Source of the DNA: Pandoraea captiosa
GTDB lineage: Bacteria > Pseudomonadota > Gammaproteobacteria > Burkholderiales > Burkholderiaceae
Reading direction: 5' to 3'
NCBI RefSeq assembly: GCF_902459775.1
Contig: NZ_CABPSQ010000002.1
Span: 1,054,001 to 1,118,000 of the forward strand
DNA length: 64,000 nt
Part shown: one piece after another, positions 60,091 through 64,000 of the stretch
How positions within the stretch are numbered: the first letter of the stretch is position 1
Layout of the letters: every line of letters begins with the position of its first letter
Notes under the pieces: model-generated
Told to the model about the DNA's origin: nothing
Databases searched by the model: none
Seen by the model: the letters and a program-made list of their open reading frames with translations, nothing else
Translations under genes and position numbers: made by a program

Positions 60091-60678
60091 GGATGCACCT
60101 CTTGATGGGTGGATAGGGGGCGGGGACCGCTAGAACATACTCCCATTCCCCGGAAATTTCAGTTCAGAAATGTGTTGCAAGTCGTTGTATCCAAACGGAT
60201 ATAGCGCACGACTATTGTTGTGAAAGTCACATGAGGTCAGGGGAATGAGCGGGGGCAGGGGCGCGTCGTGAAGGCGGCATCAACGTTGCAATGAGGGCAG
60301 TGCATCGTCTGCAAAGAGTGGATTCGCGCGCCTTGCGGGGGATTTCGGTGCGGGACCGACGTGTTGCGGTGCAATGAAGTACAATTCGACCTACATTCCC
60401 CTACCAACACTTTCCCAAGCCGGAAGAAAGATCTGGGCATGCGCAACAACTGCCTCACCCCTCTGTGCTTCTGCTCGATGACCGGACACGATTCGTCATC
60501 GACGTCCTCGCACGGCAGTCGTCGATCTCGTTGACCGCAGATCGTCCGTTGCCGGCCCGCGCGCATCTGTCGCGCTTGCGGCCGGCATCTTCAGCGCATA
60601 CCCGATTTTGACTTTCGGCGCGTCTCGCGAGACGAACGCCGACGGCGGATGCACCGCCGCACTGACGAGCCCGACAAG
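60091..60678. other. 588-base intergenic region
   Basis: Lies between the divergent IorA and D-lactate-dehydrogenase-like genes. It must hold promoters for both, but I could not identify confident -35/-10 pairs; a TACAAT at 60380-60385 is the best single element. Small frames on both strands show no family similarity, and no RNA gene or long repeat is visible. Confidence 0.5.
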
Positions 60679-63600
60679 ATGAACGCACCCTTGCCTGCCT
60701 TCGAGCCGCACGACGCAAAACATGCCGTAGCCGCCCAGCCGCCGCGCCTGCGCGAAATTCCCTACAACTACACTTCGTTCTCGGACCGCGAAATCGTCAT
60801 GCGCCTGCTCGGCGCGGACGCCTGGGCGATTCTTGACGAACTTCGCGCCGAACGCCGCACCGGCCGCTCGGCGCGCATGCTGTACGAAGTGCTCGGCGAC
60901 ATCTGGGTGGTGCGTCGCAACCCCTATCTGCAAGACGACCTGCTCGACAACCCGAAGCGTCGCAAGCTGCTGATCGACGCGCTTGAGCACCGTCTGAACG
61001 AAATCGACAAGCGTCGCCGTGCCGACGTGGCCGAACACGCCGACGCGCATGGCCGCGAACGCGCCGCGCGCGTCGAGCAACTGGAAGTCGCCGCGCGCCG
61101 CGCCGTGGCGGAGTTTGCCGCCGAGTTCGACAAGATGGCGGAGTTGCGCCGTCGCGCGAAGAAGGTGCTCGGACGCACGACCGCCAGCGACAACATCAAG
61201 TTCGACGGCCTGTCGCGTGTTTCGCACGTCACCGACGCGACCGACTGGCGCGTGGAGTACCCGTTCGTCGTGCTCACGCCGGATAGCGAGCTGGAGATGG
61301 CGTCGCTGGTCAAGGGCTGCTTCGAGTTGGGGCTCACGGTGATTCCGCGTGGGGGCGGCACCGGATATACGGGCGGCGCGATTCCGCTCACGCCTTTCTC
61401 GGCCGTCATCAATACGGAAAAGCTCGAACAGCTCGACGAAGTCGAATACGTTCAGTTGCCGGGGGTGGACAAGCCCGTCGGCACGATTTTCTCGGGCGCG
61501 GGTGTGGTGACGCGCCGCGTGGCCGAAGCCGCCGAGCGCGCCGGCCTCGTGTTCGCCGTGGACCCGACATCGATCGATGCGTCGTGCATCGGCGGCAACG
61601 TGGCCATGAACGCGGGCGGCAAGAAAGCCGTGCTGTGGGGCACGGCGCTGGATAACCTCGCCTGGTGGCGCATGGTCGATCCGCAAGGCAACTGGCTCGA
61701 AGTCACGCGCCTCGATCACAACCTGGGCAAGATTCACGACATTCCGGTCGCCCGCTTCGAACTGAAGTGGTATGACGGCAATCAGGCGCCCGGCGCCGCA
61801 TTGCTCAAGACGGAACTGCTGGAAATCGAAGGCAAGCGCTTCCGCAAGGAAGGGCTCGGCAAAGACGTCACGGACAAGTTCCTCGCCGGGCTGCCGGGCA
61901 TTCAGAAAGAAGGCTGCGACGGCCTGATCACGAGCGCGCGCTGGATTCTGCACAAGATGCCGGCCCATACGCGCACCGTGTGTCTGGAGTTCTTTGGTCA
62001 GGCGAAGGAAGCGATTCCGAGCATCGTCGAGATCAAGGACTACATGTTCGCGCAGACGGCGGCCGGCGGCGCGATTCTTGCCGGTCTGGAACATCTGGAC
62101 GAGCGCTATCTGCGCGCCGTGGGCTACGCCACGAAGTCGAAGCGCAATGCGTTCCCGAAGATGGTGCTGATCGGCGACATCGTCGGCGACGACGACAACG
62201 CGGTCGCGCAGGCCACCTCGGAAGTGATTCGCATGGCCAACGGCAAGAGCGGCGAAGGCTTCGTCGCCGTGTCGGCCGAGGCGCGCAAGAAGTTCTGGCT
62301 GGATCGCTCGCGGACTGCCGCGATCGCCCGCCACACGAACGCCTTCAAGATCAACGAAGACGTGGTGATTCCGCTGCATCGCATGGGCGAGTACACGGAT
62401 CACATCGAACGCATCAATATCGAGCTCTCGCTCAAGAACAAGCTGCAACTCGTCGACGCGCTCGAAACGTTCTTCGAAGCGGGCAACCTGCCGCTCGGCA
62501 AGACGGACGACGCCAACGAGATTCCGTCGGCCGAACTGCTCGAAGACCGCGTGCAAACGGCGCTGACGATGCTTCGCGAAGTCCGCGCGCGCTGGGAATT
62601 CCTGCGCGATAACTTCGAAATGCCGCTCGCCGAGGCGATTCCGCTGCTCAACCGTCACGGCATTCGCGAGATCAACGTCGCACTCAACGAGCGTTTGAAC
62701 AAGCAACCGGAAACGCGTCTGATCGATCTGCTTCAGGATCGCACGGTGCGCATTTCGTGGAAGCAGGAGATCCGCGCGGAACTGCGCCAGATCTTCACCG
62801 GCGGCGAGTTCAAGCCGATCCTCGACGAGGCGCAGGCGATTCACAAACGCGTGCTGCACGGCCGTGTCTTCGTTGCCCTGCACATGCACGCCGGCGACGG
62901 CAACGTGCACACGAACATCCCGGTGAACTCGGACAACTACGAGATGCTCCAGGATGCGCACAAGGCCGTGGCCCGCATCATGGACATCGCGCGTTCGCTC
63001 GACGGCGTGATCTCGGGCGAGCATGGTATCGGGATCACCAAGCTGGAGTTCCTGACCGAAGCCGAAATCGGCGAGTTCCGCGCCTACAAGCTGCGCGTGG
63101 ACCCGGAAGGGCGCTTCAACAAGGGCAAGCTGCTCAACCTGCCCGAACTGCCGGCCGATCTGCGGAACGCCTATACGCCCAGCTTCGGGCTGATGGGTTA
63201 CGAGTCGCTCATCATGCAGCAGTCGGACATCGGCGCCATTGCCGACAGCGTGAAAGACTGCCTGCGTTGCGGCAAGTGCAAGCCGGTGTGCGCCACGCAC
63301 GTGCCGCGTGCGAACCTGCTCTACAGCCCGCGCAACAAGATTCTGGCGACGTCGCTGCTCATCGAGGCGTTCCTGTACGAAGAACAGACGCGTCGTGGCG
63401 TGTCGATCAAGCACTGGGACGAGTTCAACGACGTGGCCGATCACTGCACGGTCTGCCACAAGTGCGCCACGCCCTGCCCGGTCAAGATCGACTTCGGCGA
63501 CGTGACGATGAACATGCGCAACTTGCTGCGCAAGATGGGCAAGAAGAAGTTCAACCCGGGCGCGGCTGCCGGCATGTTCTTCCTGAACGCGACCAACCCG

Positions 63601-64000
63601 GAGACGATCAACATCACCCGCAAGGTGATGATCGACTGGGGCTACAAGGCGCAGCGTTTCGGCGCGGACATTTTCAAGAAAATTGCGAAGAAGCAGACGG
63701 CGCATCCGCCGGCGACCGTCGGCAAGCCGGCGCTGCGCGAGGAAGTGATCCACTTCGTCAACAAGAAGATGCCGGGCAACCTGCCGAAGAAGACGGCGCG
63801 CGCGCTGCTCGACATCGAAGACAACAAGGTGGTGCCGATCATTCGCAATCCGAAGGCCACGACCGTGGATTCGGAAGCGGTGTTCTACTTCCCGGGCTGC
63901 GGCTCGGAGCGTCTGTTCTCGCAGGTCGGTCTGGCCACGCAGGCCATGCTCTGGCACGTGGGCGTGCAGACGGTGCTGCCGCCGGGCTATCTGTGCTGCG
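60679..64000 (+). CDS. FAD/4Fe-4S D-lactate dehydrogenase-like oxidoreductase, 3' end outside window
   Basis: Open to the window edge; about 1107 residues visible. Order of parts: an N-terminal DUF3683-type domain (about 20-170, with [19 protein letters not shown]), an FAD_binding_4 domain (about 195-330, [19 protein letters not shown] near 218), and an FAD-linked oxidase C domain ending in [14 protein letters not shown] and [14 protein letters not shown] near 735-790. Two cysteine-rich clusters then follow ([16 protein letters not shown] and [15 protein letters not shown]), and a CCG-type domain begins at [11 protein letters not shown] near 1069. Start ATG 60679 follows a weak site. It resembles D-lactate dehydrogenase/glycolate oxidase chimeras that feed electrons from 2-hydroxy acids into the respiratory chain. 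Confidence 0.9.
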   Translation, partial: MNAPLPAFEPHDAKHAVAAQPPRLREIPYNYTSFSDREIVMRLLGADAWAILDELRAERRTGRSARMLYEVLGDIWVVRRNPYLQDDLLDNPKRRKLLIDALEHRLNEIDKRRRADVAEHADAHGRERAARVEQLEVAARRAVAEFAAEFDKMAELRRRAKKVLGRTTASDNIKFDGLSRVSHVTDATDWRVEYPFVVLTPDSELEMASLVKGCFELGLTVIPRGGGTGYTGGAIPLTPFSAVINTEKLEQLDEVEYVQLPGVDKPVGTIFSGAGVVTRRVAEAAERAGLVFAVDPTSIDASCIGGNVAMNAGGKKAVLWGTALDNLAWWRMVDPQGNWLEVTRLDHNLGKIHDIPVARFELKWYDGNQAPGAALLKTELLEIEGKRFRKEGLGKDVTDKFLAGLPGIQKEGCDGLITSARWILHKMPAHTRTVCLEFFGQAKEAIPSIVEIKDYMFAQTAAGGAILAGLEHLDERYLRAVGYATKSKRNAFPKMVLIGDIVGDDDNAVAQATSEVIRMANGKSGEGFVAVSAEARKKFWLDRSRTAAIARHTNAFKINEDVVIPLHRMGEYTDHIERINIELSLKNKLQLVDALETFFEAGNLPLGKTDDANEIPSAELLEDRVQTALTMLREVRARWEFLRDNFEMPLAEAIPLLNRHGIREINVALNERLNKQPETRLIDLLQDRTVRISWKQEIRAELRQIFTGGEFKPILDEAQAIHKRVLHGRVFVALHMHAGDGNVHTNIPVNSDNYEMLQDAHKAVARIMDIARSLDGVISGEHGIGITKLEFLTEAEIGEFRAYKLRVDPEGRFNKGKLLNLPELPADLRNAYTPSFGLMGYESLIMQQSDIGAIADSVKDCLRCGKCKPVCATHVPRANLLYSPRNKILATSLLIEAFLYEEQTRRGVSIKHWDEFNDVADHCTVCHKCATPCPVKIDFGDVTMNMRNLLRKMGKKKFNPGAAAGMFFLNATNPETINITRKVMIDWGYKAQRFGADIFKKIAKKQTAHPPATVGKPALREEVIHFVNKKMPGNLPKKTARALLDIEDNKVVPIIRNPKATTVDSEAVFYFPGCGSERLFSQVGLATQAMLWHVGVQTVLPPGYLCC

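Noticed and set aside
60496-63957. A 1153-codon open frame on the minus strand
   Set aside because: It is the mirror of the plus-strand FAD/4Fe-4S oxidoreductase, whose motifs (FAD loop, cysteine clusters) are unmistakable. The antisense product is histidine/arginine-rich with no family resemblance, as expected of GC-rich shadows.

Overview
The window is about 64 kb of GC-rich, densely coding bacterial chromosome. Gene content and order suggest a beta-proteobacterium of the Burkholderiaceae, with Pandoraea or Burkholderia-like genera the best guess. Supporting features are queF/ilvA near a DUF3683-type FAD/4Fe-4S oxidoreductase, paired DUF1254/DUF1214 proteins, and many LysR, GntR/MocR, GST and MFS genes. 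This assignment is inference from gene content; no rRNA or tRNA gene is visible. No insertion sequence, integrase, phage or CRISPR array was recognised.

Layout. 1-3.3 kb: three consecutive same-strand genes of one unrecognised, paralogous family; the first is cut by the window edge. 3.4-9.8 kb: a GABA-type permease, a taurine-type ABC transporter (tauCBA) and a divergent MocR/TauR-like regulator. 9.8-15.6 kb: a GST, a YddG-like exporter, a polytopic membrane protein, a diguanylate cyclase and a DUF2252 protein, the last three as a tight run. 15.7-17.8 kb: a phosphorelay operon (FixJ-like regulator, small membrane histidine kinase, stand-alone receiver). 17.8-19.2 kb: an AT-rich gap and the wreck of an SdsA-type alkylsulfatase gene. 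19.3-22.5 kb: dkgB, ydhP and a divergent YafC-like LysR regulator.

22.6-32.8 kb: GNAT acetyltransferase, FMN-reductase-like protein, a CpdA-like phosphodiesterase, a lipoprotein pair, a class V aminotransferase, an MmyB-like regulator opposite an SDR, lysP, a GST and an AraC regulator. 33-38.1 kb: a cobalamin riboswitch followed by an outer-membrane TonB receptor, ABC ATPase, periplasmic binding protein and permease. The last three overlap by ATGA, so this is a complete riboswitch-controlled corrinoid import operon. 38.3-44.4 kb: SDR/LysR divergent pair, then two divergent exported DUF1254/DUF1214 proteins and a DUF4239-like membrane protein. The intergenic region between the DUF1254/DUF1214 genes holds a hexamer repeat and nested inverted repeats.

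44.5-51.1 kb: a DHA2 multidrug exporter with its MarR regulator, then a D-amino-acid utilisation locus (a deaminase divergent from an RpiR regulator, N-acyl-D-amino-acid deacylase and RidA). 51.3-52.4 kb: a two-helix membrane protein overlapping an orphan SycD/LcrH-type type III secretion chaperone. 52.4-64 kb: queF ending in a 12-bp tandem repeat, a 5'-nucleotidase, ilvA, a MobA-like nucleotidyltransferase, a small membrane protein, an IorAB-type molybdenum hydroxylase, and the first two-thirds or more of a D-lactate-dehydrogenase-like oxidoreductase running off the window.

The least explained parts are the tandem paralog array at the left edge, the orphan type III chaperone pair, and the DUF1254 intergenic region. 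A recurrent theme is short perfect tandem repeats (6-13 bp) within or next to genes.
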